A stretch of 64,000 bases of DNA, taken from positions 13,550,922-13,614,921 of the forward strand of contig NC_092678.1 in assembly GCF_964355755.1 (NCBI RefSeq). Reading direction: 5' to 3'. Both the position numbers and the translations under genes were made by a program. This stretch comes from Antedon mediterranea (Eukaryota > Echinodermata > Crinoidea > Comatulida > Antedonidae). The notes beneath the pieces were generated by a model. That model saw only the letters and a program-made list of their open reading frames with translations. It was not told where the DNA came from and did not search any database. This document shows positions 34,975 through 46,939 of the stretch, piece by piece (position 1 is the first letter of the stretch; every line of letters begins with the position of its first letter).

Positions 34975-36844
34975 CGATAACAATTTTCAATGATTTTTAT
35001 TTTTATAATATTAATATAGAATAAATATGCTGTAAATTTGCAAGTTAAGTGCTCTTCAAAACAACAGAGTTTACTCTATTACAGTTCCTAAATACAGTTA
35101 ACTTTATCTCTTAAATATTTTGTTAAATAATTAAAACTCAAGTTTAAAATCTGAAAGTTATTGTGTGGTTAAAGTCGGTAATAATGATGTTTATGAAATT
35201 TGTCTTTTGAAGCCCACAACTTGACTCTGTAAGACTATCGAAATATTTTTATTAATTCCCTTAAAAGCTTTAAATACCATATCTGCTTACTTAAGCAGTA
35301 ATCGCTGGAAAATATTATTTTAAAGACACTAGTATAAACAATTTAATTATTGCATTCCAGATCAGAATTACATTTTTAAGATGCTATTTTTCACGGCGCA
35401 TTATGCAGGTTCTACTTTTGTAATTGATTTTGTTTATAAAAACTGGGAAACTCCTGTTTTTATTTGTAGAATCCCAGTGGAGAAGACTATGTTTAAATAA
35501 TTAAGAATAATTAAGAAAACTTTTGAATCGGATAAAATAATGTTTTATCACATGCAACATTGGGGTGAACTATTGCCGTGGTGACTATTGCCCATAGAGA
35601 CTATTGCCCATGTGATTCCTTTCTTATCCATTTTAAAAGCTTGAGCATGTAATTGTTATATAATTGTTAGGGAATAAACCATAGTTTACAGGATTAGGAG
35701 CGGATTATCTTTAGATTAGGAAAAGAAAGGAAATCCGTAGATTTAAAGTATTATTTGGTATGATTACTTTCTTTCCGTTGATGATGATAATACAGTACAT
35801 CCAAAAGGATTACTATGTGTTGGTTAAATGTTTATATTTCTGTACGATATGAGTTACAGGTATTTCTCTATTGGTTTGAATTTTTCAACAAATTTTGTTT
35901 TAAACTTTATCAATATTTAATACACATTAGTACATTTTAACAATTAAATTAAGCATAAACAGCGTTTTTGTTTTGAGACTTTAAAAATAAAAGAGTCCAG
36001 TTTGTTTCTGTACTACAGTAGACTTAACAAATAGCAGGCGATATCAAGACCATTGGCCATTTAGAAGTCTGCTTAACAAAAACTCTGACAACAATTTACA
36101 TAACACTTTTACTATTTTAGTATTATCTTAAAATTATTTAAATTTAATGAAAAACCTAAAATATCAATATCAATAATTCAAGTGTGTATCAACTCAGATT
36201 AACTGTTGGATAAATTAGGATTAATGTTAAACATTTTGTATTAAAGAGGATGAAAAGGACCTAATTTATTATTTATAGGATTAGCTGTATTAGTAAGATT
36301 TTTAATGGCAATTTCAAGAAAAACTGCAATAATTTGATTTAAATTTAAAATATATCTTTTTAATTTTATTTTGCCAAGAAAAACATGACACTTCAAAAAT
36401 GTTTATTTTAACATAATTTTGATTAATTTTCAAATTTAGAATTGTTGTTTTTATAATTTGAAAATAGTTTGTTCTCGAAATAGAAAAATTGTAATCCCCA
36501 GAGGGGTTTTAAAATTGAGAGTCTGATTAGAGAATGATTATACAGTAATGCAATAGTGTTACTCACAATATATTAATATAAATATACCTCAGTAAGAAGT
36601 AGCCAACAATATAGTAAAGTATGTGCAGACTGTAGCATTACAAGTGTGGGTGTAAAATGAGATAGGTGGATGTAACGACCAAAAAATAGAACCCCTCCCC
36701 TGTTAAAAATCCTGGCTACAGTTATTAAAAAGATTAAATTGTGAACTTGGTTACAGTCTTTTTGACTGATTGGGCCACCCTGGTTAAATACTGTTAATAA
36801 ATAAATAAATATATTACTTTATAGTAGAATAGCCTAGCCAGTAT

Positions 36845-36887
36845 TACCATGGAGGTATAAAATAATATATTTTATACCTCCATGGTA
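36845..36887. repeat. Near-perfect palindrome with 5-nt loop
   Basis: TACCATGGAGGTATAAAAT, five bases, then its reverse complement. Mirrored in the right arm near 61005-61047. Confidence 0.85.
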
Positions 36888-39357
36888 TTACTTACCATGG
36901 AGGTGGGCATGTCAGTCTAAATCGCATCTATAGCGTCCAAAAGTAATGAAATCTCACTAATATCTCACCGCCACCAACAAACAATTTTTCCTCATTAGAA
37001 TCCTCAAAACTCACTCAAGACATAATCTTTCTGTGATAAATTCTTCTACTTTAACTATGTACATTTCAACTTGGATTAAAGCCAGCCTAGCTTTTCCATA
37101 CATTTTGTATGACAAACATCTTGGATGATAGCCTATAGGTTAATAACCCCAATGGATGTGATTCTACAGATATGTAATCTACCCAGCCTAACATACTTCA
37201 TTCAGTTGTACTGTATATGTCCTATCCGCCTGAATTACTAAATTGAAGTTTTGAATTGTTAATTATCTAAAAAAAAGAAAGAAAATACTTCTGTGTCTAT
37301 CTGTAATATTTAATCTTGAAAATGTTTAAATTACCGCAGGCCTACATAAACAAGAAACATCATCTGTTTCAATATGTATATTAGAAAGTGTATGCTACTG
37401 TATTTGTTAAAAGTACAGTGGCTGTATTCACCAATCACATTTAAGTGAGATATTTCCCTTAATAAATATTAGTATTTCACTCAACTCAATAAATATTTAA
37501 GTATTTCCCTTAAGTTGTATTCACTTAGATAGGAGATTTTTTTTAATTTTAAGGGTGAATATGGCCACTGTAACTTGCATTAGAAGAAGATATACTATAA
37601 CGCAACAGTATTTGTCATGAAAAGTTCTGTAAGAAAAATAAGAAAAACTGAATTAAGTTCTACATGGTTTCCTACAAAGTTTACTATTAAGTACCTATAT
37701 GTAGTCAATTGCGAAATCATAGCCAAAAAGTAAAGAAAGTGTGTAATTTCAAGTATATATTTTCTTATTTTAATGGCAGTGATAATTTGACCTTTGCCTC
37801 TAATATTGAACAAGACCTGTCATGGACAGGTCATTCTGATATTTGCAATAAAGTAATTCCCCTGCCAGTAGTATTCAGCATACCCTGTTCTTTGTTATAC
37901 AGGAACCGCTAGTTGAAGAATAGGCAAGTCGGGTTTTCCTCACCGGAGTTTCTCGTTTCCGAAATGTACTTATCTTGTGCCGTGCAATTTTGGCTGTGGT
38001 GGGCTTATTGTTTCATTACCAAAAATATTTTTAAGATCATTCATCGACGTATAGTAGTTTTTTTCTACAGTACCTTCTGAAACATTGGATTTGAAATGAT
38101 TGAATTCTTTATAAAGAATAATAAAAAATCTATAACATAACAATCACTTAGTTACATAAAATTGTCCAACTATCTCAAAAGAAAAGCTTTGAGTGCAGTG
38201 TACTTGTTTGTAACTCACTTGTTTTTGTTTTATTAAACACATTTTTAACAATTTTTATTTCTGTACATTCGGATTTTACATTTGATAGACGTTTTAGAAT
38301 TCATCAATGGAAAATTTTTGTAATGTATTCGTTGTTTTGAGAGCCATTACAGAGTAAGATCTTTTGTTTAATCAATGTATTCAATTTGAGTTGAACGTCT
38401 TCATGTACTATATAATGGAATCCATATAAAATGTAAGTGGATGAGTGGGTATTGCGAATACTCCGTGATTGACAATAAATGAATGTGCCTAGTCACATTG
38501 GCGTCTTCTCCCGCACAAAAAGGAATGATTATAATAATTGATCTAAATTTTTACCTAGTAAAACTCAAGGACAATGAACACTATGTCGAGGATGATTAGT
38601 ACATTGTTCCCTTTGCAGGGCCGATTTAATTTTTTTTACCCTCTACATGTGCACTGTAGATATTATATATTCGAGAGAAAGTAAAAAAAAAATGTTTTAT
38701 GTATTAGAAAGGTTGCTTTTATTTTGTAACAATTTATTCTTTAATGTTTAGAGGCTGAACTTGAATTTTTCTGACTATAATTGTTAGCCCTTCCCCTGAT
38801 ATCTTATCTTTACAATGTTTATAACTTAATTTTGAGTATTAATAAAAGGAAGAAAGATATAAGTGACAACAATTTGTCATTTTTCTTCCTTTTTTCAAAA
38901 TCAATATTAAAACCGTATAGTATGATCAAGTCTAGTCCAATATATGACATTTTGAAAATTTTAGGATGAGGGATTATAATCGGATTTGCATTAATCAAAG
39001 TTTTATCAAACACTTTAGACTAACCAAATTTTGAATAAATTAAGGGGTGGGATATACATTAAATTAATACCATAATATGTACATTATTATAATACAATGA
39101 ATAAGATAATACATGAATTCTAGAAAACATTAACTTAATCTAGTTGTAAAATATATTGATTAGTGTAACGGGGTCAATAAACGATTATGCGTACGTAGAT
39201 CTGAAGTGCAAAATGAGGTGGCTTGTCTCGTCGTCATATGTATTAAAGGCGCATCTAAATGCATCAACACTATGGCAATGTAATATGATATTGCCAAGAT
39301 TTATTTTTTATTTGTTTTCTACTAATGAGTGTCTCTTCTTATATAGCATTTTCTTCT

Positions 39358-39445
39358 AAAGCGCTGTCTACACTATCAAACATGTGACAAACAAACATGT
39401 GATGTGCCCATATATAGACATGATGATGTCATATCATTATACATT
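39358..39445. mobile_element. Palindromic MITE, partial copy
   Basis: Begins AAGCGCTGTCTACACTATCA and keeps the TGTGCCCATATATAG core; the right end is missing. Confidence 0.6.
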
Positions 39446-39732
39446 TTCATACCTGAAAAAACTGTAATTAAAAGCAAAAAATAGACATTGTGTTTTTCAT
39501 TTAACTGTTTATTTTGTCTTTACAAGTGAAATTATTATTTTTTGATTTTTTTTTTCTACGAAAGTGATTATCTTTAAAGCATATTTGATCTCTATTATAT
39601 TCTACTACATTAGAACCCTTCTTTTAGGACATTATATGCTTTAACACTACAGCCTATTCAAGGGACACCCCTATTAAGGGGACACCCCTATTAAGGGGAC
39701 ATTTTGTTTACATGCTTACTTTATATTCTCAG

Positions 39733-40005
39733 TTGTGCTCAGCTCAAAATCCAGCTGTAGAAGATTTTCAGAAATCCATTGCTATTATCAGTGTAGATAT
39801 TCTAAAGTCATGTGACCGTTACTTATCAACAGTCGTCCTGACAGAGGACCAATCACAGACTAGCTGGGATGAGGAAAGCCTAGTGAAGCATTTGTTTACG
39901 TTATAGGCGAGATGGCTCAACTCTGCCCTAAAAACGTCTCATCTAGGATATTCATGCTTGTTCAGTCAATACTCGCAGGGCCTGGCGATCTTGGCATACC
40001 TGGAG
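39733..40005 (+). pseudogene. NCAPD3: NCAPD3 exon with 2-bp insertion
   Basis: Open from LCSAQNPAVEDFQKSIAIIS to HLFTL, then TAG. Removing TA near 39904 restores [20 protein letters not shown] to donor GTAACA. The same sequence is in the right arm. Confidence 0.7.
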
Positions 40006-40159
40006 GTAACAAATTCCCGTACTAATACTAACTTCTTCATAATCTTCCAAGATATAAATTCAGTAATACCTACTCACTCCTGTACTTGTGATAAATTCAG
40101 TAATACCTACCCAACCTACTTTCTTCATAATCTAGAAAACTGCTTACCATCATCACAAG

Positions 40160-40385
40160 CATCATCCCAGCCATCATATTCACAGGTGCCTATCTCGCAG
40201 TTTTGTGGCTCAAAGATGTCCAACAGGGTGCGTGCGTTTGCGTTTATTACCATTGGAAAGCTGTGTCTACAACACGAGTCTTTAGCGAAGCAAACCATCG
40301 CTGCCATCGCACGAGAGTTGGAGACATCAACAGACACGGCAATTAGGAACAATGTTGTTATTGTATTGTGTGACCTTTGCAAAAG
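40160..40385 (+). CDS. NCAPD3: NCAPD3 exon: HEAT-repeat core
   Basis: Acceptor cacaag, donor GTAGGT, phase 1 in and 2 out, open. [20 protein letters not shown] and [15 protein letters not shown] are the best-conserved part of the family. Confidence 0.85.
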
Positions 40386-40826
40386 GTAGGTAGACTTTTC
40401 AGTCATATTTCACTTATCATTTTACATAAACATTTTTAATTATTTTAATTATTCAACTTCTCACTAAGATGTATGTACATTAGTAAAGGATGGTAAACAC
40501 CTCTAAAACAGTCCAGTCCCGCTTGCACAGTGGCTGTGTGTGACAGTGGCTGTGTTTGACAGTGGCTGTGTTTGTGTGGACTAGTACACCGGCGTAACCC
40601 CCTACTCATCTAGAAAGATGAACTAGGTTCTTTAAATTGCACATGAGCTAGATGTGTACACTGAACCTACAGTTTATAGTCATTATCCGAGAAGACTCGG
40701 AACCATGGAGTGAGTGAGCCTTGAATGCTTGCCGATGTTATGGCTGCGTAATTCCGGTTCCACTATTTTAACCGCTCACTTAAATTTATATCTATATATA
40801 ATTCATATAATTCTACTCTTTTTAAG

Positions 40827-40935
40827 GTATCCCAATCTCGTGAATCATTACATACCAAACATAGCTTCCTGTTTGAAGGATAAGTGTCCATTAATTCGTA
40901 GACAGACCCTGACGCTTCTCACCCATTTATTACTG
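40827..40935 (+). CDS. NCAPD3: NCAPD3 exon: HEAT repeat
   Basis: Acceptor tttaag, donor [26 protein letters not shown], then [15 protein letters not shown]. Open and in phase with both neighbours. Confidence 0.85.
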
Positions 40936-41098
40936 GTAAGCCAAAAATATTTAAGTAAACACACAAACATAATATTTGATTTATATTAGCTCAGTCAAAA
41001 TATTAACATTAAACACCCTTTATCATCATCAGTATTAACTGGTCACCAATCAAATCATCATTAATATTACTATTGATTATTGTATTTTCGCTTAACAG

Positions 41099-41176
41099 GA
41101 AGATTTTATCAAATGGCGTGGATGCTTATTTTTCCATTTTATCGTAACAATGGTGGACGAAGTACAGGAAATTCTG
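41099..41176 (+). CDS. NCAPD3: NCAPD3 exon: HEAT repeat
   Basis: Acceptor taacag, donor GTAAAT, 26 codons, phase 0. EDFIKWRGCLFFHFIVTMVD. Confidence 0.8.
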
Positions 41177-41315
41177 GTAAATAAAATGAAAGCATATGTG
41201 GTTTCTCAAGTAACTCTGATAGTATGTCTGATGCTCTGTGCCCATGAAGTGTGCGATACTTAAAATACTTTTTTCTAGATTGTGCAGTACTTCAGAACCT
41301 ACTACACAATGTTAG

Positions 41316-41475
41316 TTGTCTACACTATCAAACTTTATGTGACAAAAAAAATGTGATGTGCCCATATATGAATATGATGATGTCATATCACTACTATATT
41401 TGGACATATCACTACCATATTTGGGTACATCACACTTTTTTGTCAAATTAGTTTGATAGTGTAGGCAGAGCTTAA
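41316..41475. mobile_element. Palindromic MITE just before an NCAPD3 exon
   Basis: Ends TCTACACTATCAAACT and AGTTTGATAGTGTAGGCAGA. It lies only about 25 bp before the acceptor at 41499 and may have displaced its polypyrimidine tract. Mirror copy at 49881-50040. Confidence 0.75.
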
Positions 41476-41499
41476 TACTTATTCTGTGTTTCTCAACAG

Positions 41500-41604
41500 C
41501 TCAACTGTGTTTTAAACAGCTTCTGTTGCCACGACATCCTAACCTTCTGTTTCAACATTTCGTGCAGTGTGTTTACCACTTTAATTCATATGAGAAACAC
41601 AATG
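41500..41604 (+). pseudogene. NCAPD3: NCAPD3 exon, phase does not join
   Basis: The family-like reading QLCFKQLLLPRHPNLLFQHF and VYHFNSYEKH is open to donor GTAAGG. From the AG at 41498-41499 with phase 0 the other frame (LNCVLNSFCC) would be used, so the acceptor or a base has changed. Confidence 0.6.
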
Positions 41605-41739
41605 GTAAGGTTAACAAAATGTTACTGAATATTTTATTTCTTTTTTTGTATATATTATGTTTATCATTATAAAAACCCTATAACATATCTTTGTATTTCA
41701 CCTAGTTCTCTTCCTATGTTCTTACTGAATACAATAATT

Positions 41740-41861
41740 AAGCTCTGTCTACACTATCAAACTAGTTTGACAAAAAAGTGTGATGTGCCCAAATATAGTA
41801 GTGATATGACATCACCATGTTCATATATGGGCACATCACATTTTTTTGTTACAGCTTTACA
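41740..41861. mobile_element. Palindromic MITE copy
   Basis: TAAGCTCTGTCTACACTATC start, core GATGTGCCC, right end shortened. Mirror at 49497-49616. Confidence 0.7.
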
Positions 41862-41954
41862 CACCAAAGTCTTTAAAATAGAATGATATTACCCAAACCA
41901 ACCCAAACTTCAAGAAAAGCTTTAATGATAATTAATTTCGTCGGTGTCTTGTAG

Positions 41955-42078
41955 TTTATAACCGTTTTCACTGAAAGGGCAAGAAAACCAAGAGAAACTG
42001 CTCAAACTGTATGCCTTCATGCTGGAAAATATGAAAGATGAACATGGGTTTCAGATCGTGGCTAAACTCACTCAAGAG
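41955..42078 (+). pseudogene. NCAPD3: NCAPD3 exon, frame break near its start
   Basis: SLKGQENQEKLLKLYAFMLE and DEHGFQIVAKLTQE are clear. The first bases read VYNRF in another frame, and the intervening family residues are missing. Identical in the right arm (49277-49400). Confidence 0.65.
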
Positions 42079-42224
42079 GTATGAGAGTAGAGGTGTCAGA
42101 GTAAAAAGGCGTGGTTGGAACCATAAAAGGCGTGGTTAGAACCATATACGTATCAAACACCTAGATGGTCTTATTAACATGTACACATTTTAGTATCTTT
42201 TGCTTGATGTGATAGATATTCTAG

Positions 42225-42368
42225 TATTAGACCACTGGACATTTATTGTATGATCAATTTAGACCACTGGACATTCATTCTATGACCAATTTAGACCACT
42301 GGAATATTCATTCTATGACTAATTTAGACCACTGGACATTTATTGTATGATCAATTTAGACCACTGGA
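42225..42368. repeat. Tandem repeat, about 35-bp unit, four copies
   Basis: TTAGACCACTGGACATTTAT...ATGATCAAT repeated, with small changes. Mirrored at 48988-49131. Confidence 0.85.
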
Positions 42369-42477
42369 AACATTTAATTTTGATTGATAGTGACTCTCTA
42401 ACCCCTATATGTACATACCCCACATTGTCCTTTACAAACCCCTGTTTCGGAAAATATGTGACTTAGATTTTCACAGT

Positions 42478-43652
42478 TATTGGTTATCAGCACTTGGCGG
42501 ATAACCCCTTGTTATTGTCAGGATCTTTTTTTTCTCTTTTTTCTTCTATTTTCTTCTTTCTTTCCACAATTTTTATTCGCAGCGTATCTCTAATTCTGGC
42601 CAACATATGATTGTATAACTTTGTCAAAAGATTGCCCTGTAGCTGTAGATGTGCAAGAAACTTTTTTTTTCGAATTTCGAATCGCGCAGCGTGAGTTACG
42701 TGCGATTTTATGAATTTCATTGATTGATCATATATTGAAAACCAAAAGTCATTTTTTATTGAAACTTGGTGAAAATTTAAGTCATATTATGCGCAAACTT
42801 TTTAAGGATTAAAAATGGCATGTTTCAAAGAAAGTTACGCGCGTGCGAAAATTTAGTTTCTAATCAACTTTCTACGCGTTTCAGGTCATTTTGAGCATTT
42901 CAAAAATTCCAACGCGTGCGCAATTTTTTTACGCGCGCGCGCACGTAGCGCAAACACATCTTTGTTTTGCTTGATTTTTGTTTTTTCAGCCTTTTCTAGT
43001 AACTTTACCAATTTTCTATCAATTTCGACTTAAAATCACGTCATACGAGCACGTAGAATTGAACAATTAGCGCGCGTTTTTGATGAAAAAGTTAAAAAAT
43101 TCTTCAAAATTATGCCTTTTTTAAAACAGTCATAGATTGTAAACTACGTGGTGAACTTTTTTAAAATTACATATTCTGGAAGTTGATGAGTTGTAGATAT
43201 CGAATCATGCATCGATATGGCTAACCGGACATGATGACGTCATCGTATGGCCACTCGAATATGAAATATAAGATTTTTTACTCTTTCGTCAAAGCTCGTC
43301 ACATTCAATAGAGCGCATCTCCTTTCTCCGTGTTCCAATTCCCTCAATTTTTTTATTATTGTCTAGGTCAATCAATTATCTTTCGCATGATTCACCATTT
43401 TTAAAATTGTGTTCAAAAGTGTTAATAACTTTGGTAACTTATTTTCACCTATTCTGCACTGTATGTAGTACGTATACAATATATAGTGTTATACCGTATA
43501 TTCTCAGACGTGACGCAAACTAGAGAGCGCACTAACATTTTTTCAATGGCATAATCGTTTTTCTGCGCGCAATATTCTAACGTATGACGTGCACGTGGCT
43601 TTTGCGCTGCAGATAACCTAACTCGTCCGTAGTGACGAGTTCAAATCTAGTT
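42478..43652 (+). mobile_element. Helitron-like non-autonomous element, left-arm copy
   Basis: Begins with hairpin GGTTATC...CGGATAACC and ends with hairpin ACTCGTC...GACGAGT, then CAAATCTAG followed by T. Homologous to the outer unit at 22179-26498. No protein gene. Contains gacgtcat motifs and GCGCGC-rich patches. Confidence 0.55.
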
Positions 43653-43679
43653 TTATTTGGACTTTCTTGTATTTTTCAG

Positions 43680-43767
43680 ACTATCGCTGCTGTTGTTGTT
43701 GATGACATACTACCATTGGATAAGCACACATCCATTCTTCTACAGGACACACTCACAATCATGAGCA
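43680..43767 (+). CDS. NCAPD3: NCAPD3 exon
   Basis: Acceptor tttcag, donor GTAAGT. TIAAVVVDDILPLDKHTSIL, open, phase 0 in and 1 out. Confidence 0.8.
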
Positions 43768-43974
43768 GTAAGTATTATAGTTCAAACTAAATGCAAAGAA
43801 GTGGTACATTCTAAAAACTGCTGTTAGATATAGACATCGACATTGACGATTGAAGTAATGCTATTTTACAATTTGTTTACAATCATTTAAAGAAATCCTT
43901 TTTTTTGACATCCACAAGTTGTAATCTGACATATAAGATATTTCTGTCAATTGAAATTTTTATTTTTAACCCAG

Positions 43975-44141
43975 GAAATAAAGCTGTCATCATTACGCAG
44001 TAAATCCATCGACGAACCAGCTGATGAGATGGAGATGGCGGGGGCAGTATGCAACAAGCAAAAACGAAGCTCATTACGCAAGTTGTCAAAAAGAACGTTA
44101 TTGAGAATATAGTTCCTATCATTGTCTCACTAAAACATTTA
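43975..44141 (+). pseudogene. NCAPD3: NCAPD3 exon with frameshift
   Basis: EIKLSSLRSKSIDEPADEME is followed by a shift near 44048; the second half reads MQQAKTKLITQVVKKNVIEN and IVPIIVSLKHL in the other frame. The phase at its 5' side also does not fit. The same shift is in 47212-47378. Confidence 0.7.
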
Positions 44142-44335
44142 GTAAGTTGAAAATGATTTTTGTAAATTTATATTATATATATATCTATCTATTATTATTT
44201 CCAAGGTTTATATCCAATTCTGTTTTCTTTTCATTACATATTTGTATAGTACCTGTTTTCTAATGTATTTTCATTATATATTTGTCTTCACTGCCATTTG
44301 ATTTGATATTAACTATTTTTTATTGTTTATTACAG

Positions 44336-44420
44336 CTGGAAAAACATCGTTCACCTGTGGTGAAAAATCTTATGATGTACTTAAAAGAATTGATGAAAGA
44401 TTATAGAAATGAGGTCAAAG
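44336..44420 (+). CDS. NCAPD3: NCAPD3 exon
   Basis: Acceptor ttacag, donor GTGAGT. LEKHRSPVVKNLMMYLKELM, then KDYRNEVK. Open, phase 0 in and 1 out. Confidence 0.85.
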
Positions 44421-44555
44421 GTGAGTTATCAATATTACTAAACAAAAGAAGCGTTTTTTATTTAAATATTATATTGTGTTATTTTTTTGTTATATTTTTT
44501 AATTCTTTAACATGACTTTTTAGTAATTTATTTTTTTAACTCTTTTTTTGTTAAG

Positions 44556-44769
44556 ACATAATGTCTGCTGATCACCAATTGGCCAGCGAGATTGAGTATG
44601 ACCTCCGCAAGTTCGACGACCAACAAGAAGAGATAAGACTCGAAGCCCTCCATCGGCAGACCATAGCAGCAGCGTCTATCAATACGCCGCAGTCAAGTAG
44701 CAATGCTTCTCCTCATTCAGTACATGGGAAGTCTCCAGCACAGGTGAACTCTAGACCTGATACACCTCA
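44556..44769 (+). CDS. NCAPD3: NCAPD3 exon: end of conserved region and Ser-rich linker
   Basis: Acceptor ttaag, donor GTAGCC. SADHQLASEIEYDLRKFDDQ is conserved; then a Ser/Ala-rich tail (NTPQSSSNASPHSVHG). Reading past the donor gives an immediate TAG, so an alternative ending here is possible. Confidence 0.8.
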
Positions 44770-44791
44770 GTAGCCATAAAACCTTATTAAT

Positions 44792-44946
44792 TAAGCTCTG
44801 TCTACACTAACAAACCTAGTTTGACAAAACAAATGTGCCCTAATATGATAATAATATGCCCAAATATGGTAGTGATATAACATCATCATATTGATGGGCA
44901 CATCACTTTTTTTGTCACTAAGTTTGATAGTGCAGACAGCTTTAGA
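44792..44946. mobile_element. Palindromic MITE copy
   Basis: TAAGCTCTGTCTACACTA start and AGTTTGATAGTGCAGACAGC end, core TGATGGGCACATCAC. Confidence 0.75.
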
Positions 44947-45392
44947 AATAAAGCAATTCATGTTAGATTTATATTTGTTTGACCTTTGACTTTCTGTAGT
45001 ATACAATATAATAATAAATAATACATCTGAAACCTTCTCAGAACTTTATATGAAAATTATATTTTATTATGAGCTGTATTTACTACAGTAGAACCTTTAC
45101 TATGGTACACCTTTTATTGTGTCCCCTGAATACGGACGGATGGCCGTAGTGTTAAAACATATATTTCCCCTCACAGCAAGTTTTCCCTTTGATAAAACAA
45201 AAATATTGAGAACCATGTGTAAAGCGACGTTCATACTTGCTGCGGCAAATTTCCAGTCCAGCTCCGGCAAATCAAATCGAACAATGTTTCATTTTCACAC
45301 GGCTATGCGCATATCGATTGGTGCATTGCTGCATGGAGAGTCGTGAAACATCGACTTGATCTTGCGCTTTATTCTGTTGATTTCTTTTTCAG

Positions 45393-45525
45393 AGTTACAC
45401 CCTCTACAGCAGCCTGAAGCCCCACTTACTCCTAACATGGTAGCAAACCTATCACCACGAGTTGTGCTACAACCACTAAAGAACATACAACATGTGACTC
45501 TACCAGTACCACCAAAAACACCAAT
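45393..45525 (+). CDS. NCAPD3: NCAPD3 exon: proline-rich tail
   Basis: Acceptor ttttcag, donor GTAAGA. LHPLQQPEAPLTPNMVANLS, PRVVLQPLKNIQHV. Weakly conserved; the phase to the previous exon is uncertain. Confidence 0.55.
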
Positions 45526-45600
45526 GTAAGACTTATTCTTGTTTATTGACTTGAGGAATTTTTGTGATGATTTTCTGTAATATGTAACTTATTTGTGACT

Positions 45601-45736
45601 AAAGCTCTGTCTATCAAACTTTATGTGACAAAAAAATGTGATGTGCCCATATATGGACATGATGATGTCATATTACCATATTTGGGCACATCACATCTTT
45701 TTTGTCAAACAAGTTTAATAGTGTAGACAGAGCTTT
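45601..45736. mobile_element. Palindromic MITE copy
   Basis: AAAGCTCTGTCTATCAAACT start, GTGTAGACAGAGCTTTAG end; flanks fit a TA duplication. Confidence 0.75.
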
Positions 45737-46085
45737 AGATTTGACTTCAATAATGATCATATGTTTTTTTTCTATTAGCTTTTATACCTGACAGATTTAT
45801 GGCAACCATTGCTGATTGTGTTTGTGGAATAAATCTTTAATTTGTACACTAGCAAAGATGCCTATGGTCACGAGTACTCAGATATGAGTAGAACGACGAG
45901 AAGAGAGAGAAAAAGATGCCTACTTGAGAATGGATTTCAAATGTAGTTAAAACCTTCCCAGTACAACTGCAGTCCAGTTTGATGTCAAGTTAAATTTGTA
46001 TAACCAAACGTACAAATAGCCAAAGTGGGAGAAGTGCGGATTTCATACATCATACTAACATAGACATTTTTTTTTTCCATTGCAG

Positions 46086-46613
46086 TCCAAATTCACTGGC
46101 TGTTATGGCAATAGTCAACTCGGCCAGGAAAATGTTAGCTTCTGTAGGAAGAACAAAACAAAAAGAACAATCAAAGAAAGATGATGGCACTGATGTGTTT
46201 GAATTTCCAACTAGTCCAAGCATACAGCGATTACCAGATGAAGGTTCCAACCCAGCTGTTGCTGCTAGTTCAAATGGTCAAGTGGTTGCCAGTGATAAAA
46301 ATGGGGCTACTAAAAACAGTGAAAATGGGGCTACTAGAAACAGTGAGAATGGGGCTACTAAAAACAGTGAGAATGGGGCTACTAAAAACAGTGAGAATGG
46401 GGCTAGTAAAAACAAAGAAAATGGGGCTAGTAAAAACAATGAGAATGGGGCTACTAAAAACAGTGAGAAAATGGGGCTACTGAAAATAGGAGAACCAGAA
46501 ACAATAGTGCGTCGGTAACAGAAGAGAACGGACGAACAAGATCTAATAAAAACCAAAATATTAGCAGAGAGAATATGAGATGTGAAGTACAAGTGAGAAG
46601 GATGACGTTTAAA
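46086..46613 (+). pseudogene. NCAPD3: NCAPD3 exon with GATKNSEN repeat and frameshift
   Basis: Acceptor tgcag, donor GTAAGT. Conserved LAVMAIVNSARKMLASVG, basic and acidic tail, then about seven copies of the 8-residue repeat GATKNSEN. One extra A near 46466-46470 shifts the frame to a stop at 46516; in the other frame coding continues (NGATENRRTRNNSASVTEEN) to the donor. Confidence 0.7.
46306..46470. repeat. Coding 24-bp minisatellite, about 7 units
   Basis: Unit AATGGGGCTACTAAAAACAG + TGAG, with AGT/ACT and AAA/AGA variants. Confidence 0.9.
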
Positions 46614-46939
46614 GTAAGTAGTAAAGTAAAGTGGGGCTGTTTCTTACCCTTAAGCATGATACTGTGACCTTTACCATAATATTGTTAATCATATAAACAA
46701 CAAGCTACAGTATTATTTCCAATGTAAACACTAGTTATAATATTGAAAAACACTTTTAGTTATTTTTAGTTGTTGTTATTATTATGATGCCATTTTAAAT
46801 CAAATTATTATTATCAAATAATTATTATTATTATTATAATTAAATCTTGAAAACCGTTTTCAAATAAGGACCACCTCTTCTTATTTGGGACCTAAGAAAG
46901 TTGGTTTTATTTAATATATTTAAACAAATTGCCAAGGGA

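Larger units (their letters stand above)
34975..39732. other. Non-coding part of left arm
   Basis: No NCAPD3 exons or other genes were recognised between the arm start and 39733, although exons downstream are spaced only about 0.1-1.6 kb apart. The 5' half of NCAPD3 therefore seems absent here. Confidence 0.45.
34261..44191 (+). repeat. Left arm of giant inverted duplication
   Basis: Its reverse complement fills 47155-64000. Base 34260/34261 matches the last base of the window, so the arm may start further left. The match stops at about 44191 in a TATCTATCT tract. The arms are nearly identical but carry substitutions (for example Y/C, T/M and T/I in NCAPD3 codons) and indels. Confidence 0.9.
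39733..46613 (+). pseudogene. NCAPD3: Condensin-II subunit D3 (NCAPD3), 3' half, plus-strand copy
   Basis: NCAPD3 is a HEAT-repeat subunit of condensin II, which compacts mitotic chromosomes. Exons here match its C-terminal half in order: FTLGEM-type HEAT (39733), [20 protein letters not shown] (40160), [16 protein letters not shown] (40827), EDFIKWRGCLFFHF (41099), FQHFVQCVYHFNSYEKH (41500), KGQENQEKLLKLYAFMLE (41955), DDILPLDKHTSILLQDT (43680), EIKLSSLRSK (43975), KNLMMYLKELMKDYRNEV (44336), HQLASEIEYDLRKFDDQQ (44556), a proline-rich tail (45393) and LAVMAIVNSARKML (46086). No exons for the N-terminal half were seen. Frame breaks at about 39904, 41500, 41967, 44048 and 46466 suggest a degraded, 5'-truncated copy; several are shared with the inverted copy. 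Confidence 0.8.

Noticed and set aside
46278-46592. Hydrophobic minus-strand frame (APFSLFLV repeats)
   Set aside because: Shadow of the GATKNSEN coding minisatellite.
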